Shown: positions 1 through 5,007 of the stretch, piece by piece | Position numbering within the stretch: the first letter of the stretch is position 1 | How the letters are laid out: each line of letters begins with the position of its first letter | Notes under the pieces: generated by a model | Databases searched by the model: none | The model's input: only the letters and a program-made list of their open reading frames with translations | What the model was told of the DNA's origin: nothing | Program-made: the position numbers and the translations under genes | Source of the DNA: JBFHDX01 sp041584475 | GTDB taxonomy: Bacteria; Pseudomonadota; Alphaproteobacteria; UBA8366; JADFVY01 | Direction: 5' to 3' | Length of the DNA: 5,721 nucleotides | Assembly: GCA_041584475.1 (NCBI GenBank) | Contig: JBFHDX010000175.1 | Location: 1-5,721, forward strand

Positions 1-488
1 CCGATGCACAGGTCGGCGACCTCGAAGATGAAGATCGAGTTGCCGTCGGGCTCGACGGTCCCGGCGTAGCCCCTGATGTCGGTCGAGACGTTGCGGACCA
101 GCACGTCCTTGACGCCGAGATGGTGCTCGGCCGGGCCGCCCTCCGGGTTCCAGCCGCGCAGCACGTACTCGATCGCCGGGTCGGGGAAGTCGGTATAGTG
201 CGTCTCGTGCGCGTGGTTCATGGTGACGACGTGCGGCACCGGACCGAGTCCCGCATAGCCGGCATAGTCGGTGGCGATGATCACGCCCGCCGGCGTCGTC
301 AGGCGGAACGTCGAGTGCCCGACATAGGCGATCTCGACTTCGGGCGCCGCGGCCTGCACGCGCGCGAGCTTGACGGGGACGACGCCGGGCGCGCGCTCGA
401 CGAAGGCGATGCAACGGCTCGGCCGGTCGGCGAGCGCCGGCAACGCCCAGACGACGGCCAGCACGGCCACAAACGGCAAACGCAGCAT
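1..488 (-). CDS. Exported metallo-beta-lactamase-fold hydrolase, 5' part only
   Basis: The frame stays open from an ATG at 488 to the left edge, so 162 residues are visible and the C-terminus lies outside. Residues 1-20 form a typical Sec signal peptide (short basic start, hydrophobic core, ALPALA then DRP), so the product is probably periplasmic. The sequence AYVGHSTFRL (residues 54-63) and the motif NHAHETHYTD (residues 91-100) place it in the metallo-beta-lactamase superfamily, nearest the UlaG-like Zn-dependent hydrolases. H92, H94 and H97 are the expected metal ligands. The Asp of the classical HxHxDH motif is replaced by Thr96. A Shine-Dalgarno GGAGG (plus-strand cctcc, 497-501) lies 8 bases before the ATG and supports this start. 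The gene diverges from the DUF4399 gene. The substrate cannot be told, and a degenerate second metal site is possible. Confidence 0.85.
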   Translation of the reverse strand, partial: MLRLPFVAVLAVVWALPALADRPSRCIAFVERAPGVVPVKLARVQAAAPEVEIAYVGHSTFRLTTPAGVIIATDYAGYAGLGPVPHVVTMNHAHETHYTDFPDPAIEYVLRGWNPEGGPAEHHLGVKDVLVRNVSTDIRGYAGTVEPDGNSIFIFEVADLCI

Positions 489-1087
489 GTCCCGGGCCTC
501 CGCTCCCGGCCGGTCCGCGGCGGTGCGCGTCACCGCACCGGGCCGGCATTTGCGCCTGCGATCCATAGTGGCGCATTTCGCGGAGCGTGGCCAGCGCAGC
601 GACCCGTCGGTGTCGTTACTTGTCGGTGGCCAAGTATAGATTGCCGCCCCTGGCGGCGCCGGCGACGCCCGAAGCGGTCGGCGTGGGGCGCCTATTTCAC
701 AGCAAATCAGTCGGGTTTACGAATCCCGAAATGCCCATTGCGCGACTCGATGTCCGACTTTGCGACTCCGGGAAGCGGCGCGGGTCGTTTTCGGGCCTCG
801 CCGGCCGCGTCCGTCCGCTGCCGGGCGGTCCGACGCACGCGCCGGCCTGCACCGATACTGGAACATTACAGAAACGGGTCGCCGATTACCTCTTTCGGCG
901 CATGTCTTCGCCGGAATTTAGCGGAAAATTAACTTCGGAAAACCATGATCGAGGCAATTACACCTAGTTTCGCGAGGCTGGCATACGTCTTGCTTGATCC
1001 CGGCGATCGATTCCCGCTCGCGCAGCTGCGGGCCGGTCGCGCGGGTGCCGCCGAGCGCCCTGCAAACGGAATTGTGAGGAGATATCG
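489..1087. other. Divergent intergenic region, no gene recognised
   Basis: This stretch of about 600 bases separates the hydrolase (left) from the DUF4399 gene (right). It is distinctly richer in A/T than the genes, most of all at 910-970. Frames that cross it give Arg/Pro-rich translations with no recognisable domain and no convincing ribosome binding site. It does hold a sigma-54-type promoter at 979-994, three short cggaa-type repeats at 912-943, and a 15-bp perfect palindrome at 643-657 beside a TATACT hexamer read on the minus strand. A small RNA or a lineage-specific short gene cannot be excluded, but nothing positive supports one. Confidence 0.6.
979..994 (+). promoter_or_regulatory. 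Sigma-54 (-24/-12) promoter for the DUF4399 gene
   Basis: The sequence is TGGCAT-ACGTC-TTGCT. The RpoN consensus is TGGCAC-N5-TTGCA/T. The essential GG (980-981) and GC (992-993) are exactly 10 bases apart, and only the last base of the first element differs. Transcription would start near 1005, giving an 83-base leader before the ATG at 1088. Such promoters need an upstream AAA+ activator. The A/T-rich block at 910-970 is a plausible place for activator or IHF binding, but no known activator site was recognised. Confidence 0.62.
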
Positions 1088-1516
1088 ATGAAGCTGAAAT
1101 TCTGTACGGTCGCACTGATCGCCTTCGCGTGGGTGGCTGGTCCCGCCCTTGCCGGACAGGTCCCGTCCCCGGCCGGCGCCGAGGTCTACATCATCTCGCC
1201 GAACAACGGCGACGTTGTGAAGGGGCCGGTGAAGATCGTCTTCGGGCTGCGCGGCATGGGCATCGCGCCGGCCCTCGTCGAGTGGCCGAACACCGGCCAC
1301 CACCACGTCGTCGTCGATACGGGCGTGCCGAACGGCAGCAAGCCGATCCCCAAGAACGACGGCAAGCACCATTTCCATTTCGGCGGCGGCCAGACCGAGG
1401 GAACGATCGACCTGCCGCCGGGTCGGCATACGCTGCGGCTCGTCTTCGCCGACCACGAGCACTACACGCACAATCCGCCGGTGGTCTCGCAGCCGGTCAC
1501 GATCACCGTCGAGTAG
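1088..1516 (+). CDS. Periplasmic DUF4399 protein, His-rich
   Basis: This is a 142-residue protein with a clear signal peptide (residues 1-22, cleavage after GPALA). The mature part shows the DUF4399 signature: GHHHVVVD (70-77), a KHHFHFGGGQTE segment (93-104), LPPGRHTLRLVFAD (109-122), and HEHYTHNPPVVS near the end. The mature chain of about 120 residues has ten histidines (71-73, 94, 95, 97, 114, 123, 125, 128), which suggests metal binding; that is inference, since the family has no established function known to me. Length matches a single complete domain. A strong GAGGAG (1076-1081) sits 6 bases before the ATG. A sigma-54 promoter lies about 95-110 bases upstream. The chemoreceptor gene follows on the same strand 106 bases downstream, so co-transcription is possible. 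Confidence 0.85.
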   Translation: MKLKFCTVALIAFAWVAGPALAGQVPSPAGAEVYIISPNNGDVVKGPVKIVFGLRGMGIAPALVEWPNTGHHHVVVDTGVPNGSKPIPKNDGKHHFHFGGGQTEGTIDLPPGRHTLRLVFADHEHYTHNPPVVSQPVTITVE

Positions 1517-1555
1517 GACGGCGGCGGAGCGTCGAAACAACCAACGAACCCGATC

Positions 1556-1595
1556 CCCGGTGCCGACGCGCGAGCCGTTTCCGCGCGGCACCGGG
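1556..1595 (+). repeat. Strong hairpin between the DUF4399 and chemoreceptor genes
   Basis: The arms CCCGGTGCCG (1556-1565) and CGGCACCGGG (1586-1595) are perfect complements. They continue inward, past a single bulged A (1566), with CGCG (1567-1570) against CGCG (1582-1585), leaving an 11-base loop (1571-1581). The stem has 14 base pairs. No T-run follows, so it is not a canonical intrinsic terminator. It ends 27 bases before the chemoreceptor ATG. It could be an attenuator, an mRNA-stabilising element that uncouples expression of the two genes, or a palindromic operator. Confidence 0.7.
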
Positions 1596-1622
1596 CGGCA
1601 GGGAGAGACAGGCGAGCGCACC

Positions 1623-3248
1623 ATGAGCTGGACGATCGAAAAACGCGTGATCACGGCGGTCTGTGCGGCGGTCATCGCCGGCGTCGCCGGGCTCGTCTCG
1701 GCGCTGGTCTGGTCGTACACCGAATATTCGCGTGCCCACATGGAATCGCGCAGCCGGCTGTTCACCGAGCTGGTCAGCGCCGAGGTGAGCCCCGGCCTCT
1801 ACACCCGGGCGCCGGCCGCGATCGAGACCAAGATCGCCAAGTTCATCGCCGCCGCGCGCGGCAGCCTCGCGCGCATCGACACCTACGACGCGGACGGCAA
1901 CCCGCTGACCAGCTACCAGTCGGATCGCCTGCCGCCGTACGACGTCGAGACCGCGTTCCGCAACGCCCGCGCCGCGCTCGCCGGCGGCGAGCCGGTGGTG
2001 CTCGACGCGCCCGAACATCTTGTCGTCATCCAGCCGTCCTTCATCGGCGGCCAGGAATTCACCGGCTACGTCGCGATCGCCTGGAGCCGGGCGCAGGTCC
2101 AGACCATCGAGCGCGCCGCCAAGCGCCGCGCCGTCGGCATCTCGGCGATCATGCTGCTGGCCATCGTGATCGTCCTCGTCGTCGCGCTGAAGCGCCTCGT
2201 CACGCGGCCGATCCGCGGCATGACCGCGGTCATGCGGGCGCTCGCCGAGGGCGACACCGAGGTGCGCATCGTCGGTCAGGACAAGCGCGACGAGATCGGC
2301 GCCATGGCGCGGGCGGTCCAGGTGTTCCGCGACAACAGCGTCGAGATGCGCCGCCTGGCCGACGACCGGTCCGCACAGGAGCGCCGCGCCGAGGAGGAGA
2401 AGCGCCGCGCCATGCACGCGCTCGCCGACGAGTTCGAGGCGTCGATCAAGGCGATGGTCGAGAAGGTCTCGGAATCGGCCTCGCGCATGCGTGCCACCGC
2501 CGAGGCGATGACGCAGAAGGCCGCCGCGGCGAGCCGCCAGTCGGCCGCCGTGCGCACCGCCTCCGAGGAGGCCTCGTCGAGCGTCGGCACCGTCGCCGAG
2601 GCGACCGAGGCGCTGTCGGCGCTGTCGAGCGAGATCGGCCGCCACGTCGTGCAGTCGAGCGGCATCGCCAAGCAGGCCGTCGACGACGCCAGGCAGACCG
2701 ACGACAGCGTCCACCGCCTGACCGCCGCGGTCGAGAGGATCGGCGACGTCGTCGGCGCCATCCAGGACATCGCCGGCCAGACCAACATGCTGGCCCTGAA
2801 CGCGACGATCGAGGCGGCGCGGGCCGGCGAGGCCGGCAAGGGCTTCGCCGTCGTCGCGAGCGAGGTCAAGAACCTCGCCAACCAGACCGCCAAGGCGACC
2901 GACGAGATCGCCGACCAGATCACGACGATCCAGGAGGAGACCGGCAGCGCGGCCAAGATCATCCGCGGCGCCGAGGGCACGATCCGCGACATGAACGAGA
3001 TCGCCGCCGTCATCGCCGACGCGGTCGAGAAGCAGGAGGCGCGCACGCGCGAGATCGCGGCCAGCGTGCGTCAGGCGGCGAACGGAACGCGCGAGGTCTC
3101 GGAGACCATCGGCGAGGTCCACACGTCGGCCGACGAGACCGGGCGCTCGTCCGGCGAGGTGCTCGAGGCGGCGGCGGAGCTGTCGCGCGAGGCGGAGACG
3201 ATGCAGCGCGAGGTGGAGAAGTTCCTCAGCGCGGTGCGCACCGCGTGA
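1623..3248 (+). CDS. Methyl-accepting chemotaxis protein (transmembrane chemoreceptor)
   Basis: This 541-residue inner-membrane receptor passes periplasmic signals to the CheA/CheW kinase complex. In order it has TM1 (about 11-31), a periplasmic sensor of about 140 residues (about 32-170, with a PAS/Cache- or CHASE8-like RIDTYDADGNPL stretch at 84-95), TM2 (171-190), a HAMP domain (about 191-245, with RPIRGM and DEIG), a charged coiled coil (250-300), and the signalling hairpin. The tip is near residues 388-403 (NMLALNATIEAARAGE), followed by GKGFAVVASEVKNLA. The C-terminus (AVRTA) lacks a CheR-tethering pentapeptide. An in-frame GTG at 1560 would add 21 residues, but it lies inside the hairpin stem and adds polar sequence before TM1. 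The ATG at 1623, preceded by a modest AGGCGAG (1610-1616), is preferred. The ligand is unknown. No promoter was seen in the 106-base gap, so it may depend on the upstream sigma-54 promoter. Confidence 0.95.
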   Translation: MSWTIEKRVITAVCAAVIAGVAGLVSALVWSYTEYSRAHMESRSRLFTELVSAEVSPGLYTRAPAAIETKIAKFIAAARGSLARIDTYDADGNPLTSYQSDRLPPYDVETAFRNARAALAGGEPVVLDAPEHLVVIQPSFIGGQEFTGYVAIAWSRAQVQTIERAAKRRAVGISAIMLLAIVIVLVVALKRLVTRPIRGMTAVMRALAEGDTEVRIVGQDKRDEIGAMARAVQVFRDNSVEMRRLADDRSAQERRAEEEKRRAMHALADEFEASIKAMVEKVSESASRMRATAEAMTQKAAAASRQSAAVRTASEEASSSVGTVAEATEALSALSSEIGRHVVQSSGIAKQAVDDARQTDDSVHRLTAAVERIGDVVGAIQDIAGQTNMLALNATIEAARAGEAGKGFAVVASEVKNLANQTAKATDEIADQITTIQEETGSAAKIIRGAEGTIRDMNEIAAVIADAVEKQEARTREIAASVRQAANGTREVSETIGEVHTSADETGRSSGEVLEAAAELSREAETMQREVEKFLSAVRTA

Positions 3249-3282
3249 GGCGCCTTTACCGCGGCGCGATGCGATCCGCGCG

Positions 3283-3807
3283 CTAGCGCACCGTCATCAC
3301 GGTGCAGGGCGCGACGTGGCTCACCTTGTGCGAGACGCTGCCGACGAGCAGTCCCTTGAGGTCCGAGAAGCCGCGGCTGCCCATGACGATCAGGTCGACG
3401 CCCTCGTCCTTCGCCGCCTGCAGGATGCGCTGCGCCGCGTCGCCGTCCTCGACGACGCTGCGCGTCCTCGTCGCCCCCTGGGCGTGCGCCGCCCGCTCGG
3501 CGACGCGCAGCACGTGCTCGGCGACCTGGGCGAGCACCGCCTCCTCCGTATCGCCGCCGTTGGTCGGCACCATCGACACCGGGAACCGCGCCTCGGGGAT
3601 CGCCGCGATCGCCTCGGCCAGCGGTCTGCCGCGGCGCGGGCCCTCGATCTCGGCGAACGCCCGCAGCCCCTCGTCGAGGTGGCCGCGCAGCAGCACGTGC
3701 AGCAGCACGATCTCGGCGCCGTACTTGGCCGCCAGGTCGGCGGCGAAGCGCACCGCCTTGGTGGCGTGTTCCGAGCCGTCGGTCGGTACCAGGATCTTCT
3801 TGATCAT
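3283..3807 (-). CDS. Universal stress protein, UspA family
   Basis: This is a 174-residue single-domain cytoplasmic stress protein. It opens MIKKILVPTDGS, the usual first strand and nucleotide-contacting Asp (D10). It ends with the ATP-binding signature G-x2-G-x9-G-S (G143, G146, G156, S157), followed by SHKVSHVAPCTVMTVR. An intact G-x2-G-x9-G motif indicates the ATP-binding subtype. The central part (residues 40-120) is somewhat longer than in the shortest members. An alternative start at 3882 would add 25 Arg/Pro-rich residues before the conserved strand. The ATG at 3807 has AGGAGA (plus-strand 3815-3820) 7 bases upstream and is clearly better. The gene is convergent with the chemoreceptor, with 34 bases between stop codons. 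An FNR/FixK-type box centred about 81 bases upstream suggests induction under low oxygen. Confidence 0.94.
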   Translation of the reverse strand: MIKKILVPTDGSEHATKAVRFAADLAAKYGAEIVLLHVLLRGHLDEGLRAFAEIEGPRRGRPLAEAIAAIPEARFPVSMVPTNGGDTEEAVLAQVAEHVLRVAERAAHAQGATRTRSVVEDGDAAQRILQAAKDEGVDLIVMGSRGFSDLKGLLVGSVSHKVSHVAPCTVMTVR

Positions 3808-3814
3808 GACGATC

Positions 3815-3820
3815 TCTCCT
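3815..3820 (-). promoter_or_regulatory. Ribosome binding site that fixes the stress protein start
   Basis: Read on the minus strand this is AGGAGA, 7 bases before the ATG at 3807. It decides for the 174-residue product against the 199-residue reading, whose start at 3882 would overlap the FNR-type box. Confidence 0.8.
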
Positions 3821-3881
3821 GCGGCGGGGGCGCGGTTCCGGTCGCGCCGGGGACTCTGCGGGCGACGGCCGCTGCGGCGCA

Positions 3882-3895
3882 TTGACCTGGGTCAA
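3882..3895 (-). promoter_or_regulatory. FNR/FixK-type (Crp-Fnr family) operator
   Basis: TTGACCTGGGTCAA is a perfect 14-bp palindrome of the form TTGAC-N4-GTCAA. It matches the Crp/Fnr-family consensus TTGAY-N4-RTCAA bound by FNR, FixK, Anr and Dnr-type regulators. Its centre (3888.5) is about 81 bases upstream of the universal stress protein ATG. If it acts as a class II site at -41.5, transcription would start near 3847 with a leader of about 40 bases. Induction by oxygen limitation or nitric oxide is the family expectation. Which regulator binds cannot be told from the window. Confidence 0.72.
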
Positions 3896-3927
3896 GATGC
3901 GGGTTTCGAAGGCACGGGACAGAGCAG

Positions 3928-3941
3928 GGGACTCAGGTCAA
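3928..3941 (-). promoter_or_regulatory. Degenerate second Crp/Fnr-type half-site
   Basis: On the minus strand this reads TTGACCTGAGTCCC. The first half is perfect (TTGAC), but the second half keeps only GTC. It matches the operator at 3882-3895 in 11 of 14 positions and is centred 46 bases from it. It could be a weak second site or the decayed edge of the adjoining palindromic element. Confidence 0.25.
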
Positions 3942-3947
3942 ATAGGT

Positions 3948-3987
3948 GACACAGCACTGGTTTCGTGGGCGAATTCAGTACTGTGTC
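3948..3987. repeat. REP-like imperfect palindrome, possible terminator
   Basis: GACACAGCACTG (3948-3959) and CAGTACTGTGTC (3976-3987) are complementary in 11 of 12 positions. The single mismatch becomes a G-U pair in minus-strand RNA. Inside, TTCG (3962-3965) pairs with CGAA (3970-3973) around a four-base loop, so the whole 40 bases fold as one hairpin. On the plus strand six T follow at 3991-3996, which would make an intrinsic terminator, but no plus-strand gene ends here. On the minus strand it lies 16 bases past the hemerythrin stop and could end that transcript or guard its 3' end. The gacacag / ctgtgtcc wording recalls palindromes linked to REP-associated Y1 (RAYT) transposases. That link is inference from memory. 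Confidence 0.6.
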
Positions 3988-4003
3988 CGCTTTTTTCCCG
4001 CCG

Positions 4004-4405
4004 CTAGTCGGCGAGGCTGCCGAGCCCGCGGTCGGATTCCGCCACGTGGTCGGCGAACCACGCCTCGAGGCAGCTGCGCAGCGTCATGCCGCAATCGACG
4101 CAGCGGCCCGCCTCGTATGCCTCCATCATGGCGCGGATCTGGTCGAGCAGCCGCTCGTGGTCGGCCTTGTGGGCCTCGTAGAGGGGGTATTTCTTCTCGC
4201 GCATCAGCCGTTCCTCGAGCGCGAAATGCGCCGATGCGCGGGCGTACAGCGTGCCGAACAGGTCGGACACCGCGCCCGGCCCCTCGGCCTCGGCGTGCTC
4301 GAAGCGATCGCACAGCTCCTCCATCACGCCGATCAGCCGGCGGTGCTCGTAGTCGAGGCTCTCGATCCCGGTGTTCAGCTGGTGCTTCAGGCTGGCGAGC
4401 GACAT
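4004..4405 (-). CDS. Bacteriohemerythrin
   Basis: This is a 133-residue cytoplasmic four-helix-bundle protein that binds oxygen at a di-iron centre. All seven ligands are present. Numbered from a GTG two codons upstream they are H23, H62 and E66 (HxxxE), H81 and H85 (HxxxH), H122 and D127 (HxxxxD). Length fits a single complete domain. The N-terminus lacks the Trp common before the first helix. A CVDC motif (C104, C107) plus C114 lies between the third and fourth helices and is unusual. The GTG at 4411 is only 3 bases from the GGGGG tract at 4415-4419, whereas the ATG at 4405 is 9 bases away, so the ATG is chosen; the choice changes two residues. The gene diverges from the exported-protein operon. 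Oxygen sensing, storage or delivery are the family's roles; which applies here is not visible. Confidence 0.93.
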   Translation of the reverse strand: MSLASLKHQLNTGIESLDYEHRRLIGVMEELCDRFEHAEAEGPGAVSDLFGTLYARASAHFALEERLMREKKYPLYEAHKADHERLLDQIRAMMEAYEAGRCVDCGMTLRSCLEAWFADHVAESDRGLGSLAD

Positions 4406-4456
4406 GGGCACTTTCCCCCGTGCCGGACCTCAGCGGCGACGCTTGTCCGCAAGACC

Positions 4457-4485
4457 AGTCTAACAGTGCGGTCATGCGGCCACAA
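4457..4485 (-). promoter_or_regulatory. Weak sigma-70-like promoter candidate for hemerythrin
   Basis: On the minus strand TTGTGG (plus 4480-4485) and TAGACT (plus 4457-4462) are 17 bases apart. The match is 3 of 6 and 4 of 6 to the standard hexamers, so it is only a candidate. It would start transcription about 45 bases upstream of the hemerythrin ATG. Confidence 0.28.
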
Positions 4486-4495
4486 CACGGGCCGC
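4476..4495. repeat. Inverted repeat in the divergent promoter region
   Basis: GCGGCC (4476-4481) and GGCCGC (4490-4495) are perfect complements separated by 8 bases. The repeat lies between the candidate start regions of hemerythrin and the exported-protein operon and overlaps the hemerythrin -35 candidate, so it could be an operator. Six G/C pairs can arise by chance at this base composition. Confidence 0.3.
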
Positions 4496-4507
4496 TGCGG
4501 GGCCGAA

Positions 4508-4536
4508 CTGCCAAATCCCGGACGGCTCGGTATACT
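4508..4536 (+). promoter_or_regulatory. Sigma-70-like promoter for the exported-protein operon
   Basis: CTGCCA (4508-4513) and TATACT (4531-4536) are separated by 17 bases. They match the housekeeping hexamers TTGACA and TATAAT in 4 of 6 and 5 of 6 positions. Transcription would start near 4543, about 42 bases before the ATG at 4585. Confidence 0.45.
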
Positions 4537-4584
4537 GGCGCACGGGGTCGCGCCGTCCCGCGGCGCCCGAGCGCGGAGGAGGAG

Positions 4585-5007
4585 ATGACCGCAACCCAGG
4601 TGAGGTTCGTGTTGCTGGCGGCGCTCGTGCTCGCCGTCGCCGCGTCCGTGCCGGCCCGTGCGGCAGACGACGGGCCGCGTTTTCCCGGCGACAGGATCAT
4701 GCCGGCGCAGTGGCAGGCCTATCTCGACGAGACGCGGGCGAAGCCGGGCGCACGCGTCTCCGAGGCCGTGAACCAGATCATCGTCGACGTGCCCGCGGAG
4801 CTCGCCGTCTACCTGTTCACGGCGCGTGCGCATCCGGCGTATCCGGCGGTCGTCCGGCGCCGCGTCGTCCTCCGGGACGGCTCGATCGGCGTCGATCGCA
4901 GCGGGCACCATGCCGGCGACCGCGCGGCGTTCGCGGCCTGGTGGCGCCGGTTAGACGATCTCGAGCGGCAGATGACGGACGATCTCGAGTGGGGCGCGCG
5001 CCGGTGA
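4585..5007 (+). CDS. Exported protein of unknown function
   Basis: I do not recognise this 140-residue protein. Residues 1-26 form a signal peptide (hydrophobic core FVLLAALVLAVAA, then PARA and AD), so the mature product of about 114 residues is probably periplasmic. There is no cysteine, so it is neither a lipoprotein nor disulfide-bonded. Visible features are an N-terminal PGDRIMPAQWQAYLDE stretch (35-50), a predicted beta segment (QIIVDV, 64-69), an IGVDRSGHHAGD stretch (101-112), and an amphipathic C-terminal helix rich in Trp, Arg and acidic residues (114-135). A very strong GGAGGAGGAG (4575-4584) directly precedes the ATG and fixes the start. The stop overlaps the GTG of the next gene (GTGA), so the two are translationally coupled and probably act together at the membrane. 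Codon use resembles the neighbours. Confidence 0.78.
   Translation: MTATQVRFVLLAALVLAVAASVPARAADDGPRFPGDRIMPAQWQAYLDETRAKPGARVSEAVNQIIVDVPAELAVYLFTARAHPAYPAVVRRRVVLRDGSIGVDRSGHHAGDRAAFAAWWRRLDDLERQMTDDLEWGARR

Noticed and set aside
120..932. 270-residue plus-strand frame over the hydrolase and the intergenic region
   Set aside because: It is antisense to a gene with a signal peptide and metallo-beta-lactamase motifs. The translation is Arg-rich with no domain, and there is no ribosome binding site.
587..967. 126-residue plus-strand frame in the 600-base intergenic region
   Set aside because: It has no recognisable domain, no good ribosome binding site and mixed composition. Its end runs into the A/T-rich block just upstream of the sigma-54 promoter.
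1560..1622. GTG start giving a 562-residue chemoreceptor
   Set aside because: The GTG lies inside the stem of the 1556-1595 hairpin and adds 21 polar residues before TM1. The ATG at 1623 gives the normal short cytoplasmic N-terminus.
1503..3122. 539-residue minus-strand frame opposite the chemoreceptor
   Set aside because: Its Asp/Arg/Gly/Leu-rich low-complexity translation is the usual shadow of a GC-rich gene. The plus strand codes for an unmistakable chemoreceptor.
3260..3282. Short G/C stem between the convergent chemoreceptor and stress protein stops
   Set aside because: CGCGG/CCGCG or GCGCGAT/ATC(C)GCGC can pair, but the stem is short or bulged and has no T-run on either strand. At this G/C content it is too weak to call a terminator.
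3946..4584. Plus-strand reading that would extend the exported protein far upstream
   Set aside because: It is antisense to hemerythrin and Arg/Pro-rich. The signal peptide and very strong ribosome binding site at 4575-4584 fix the start at 4585.
4710..5003. N-terminal extension of the membrane protein to a start at 4710
   Set aside because: This part is an Arg-rich out-of-frame shadow of the exported-protein gene. The GTG at 5004 gives the usual coupled overlap.
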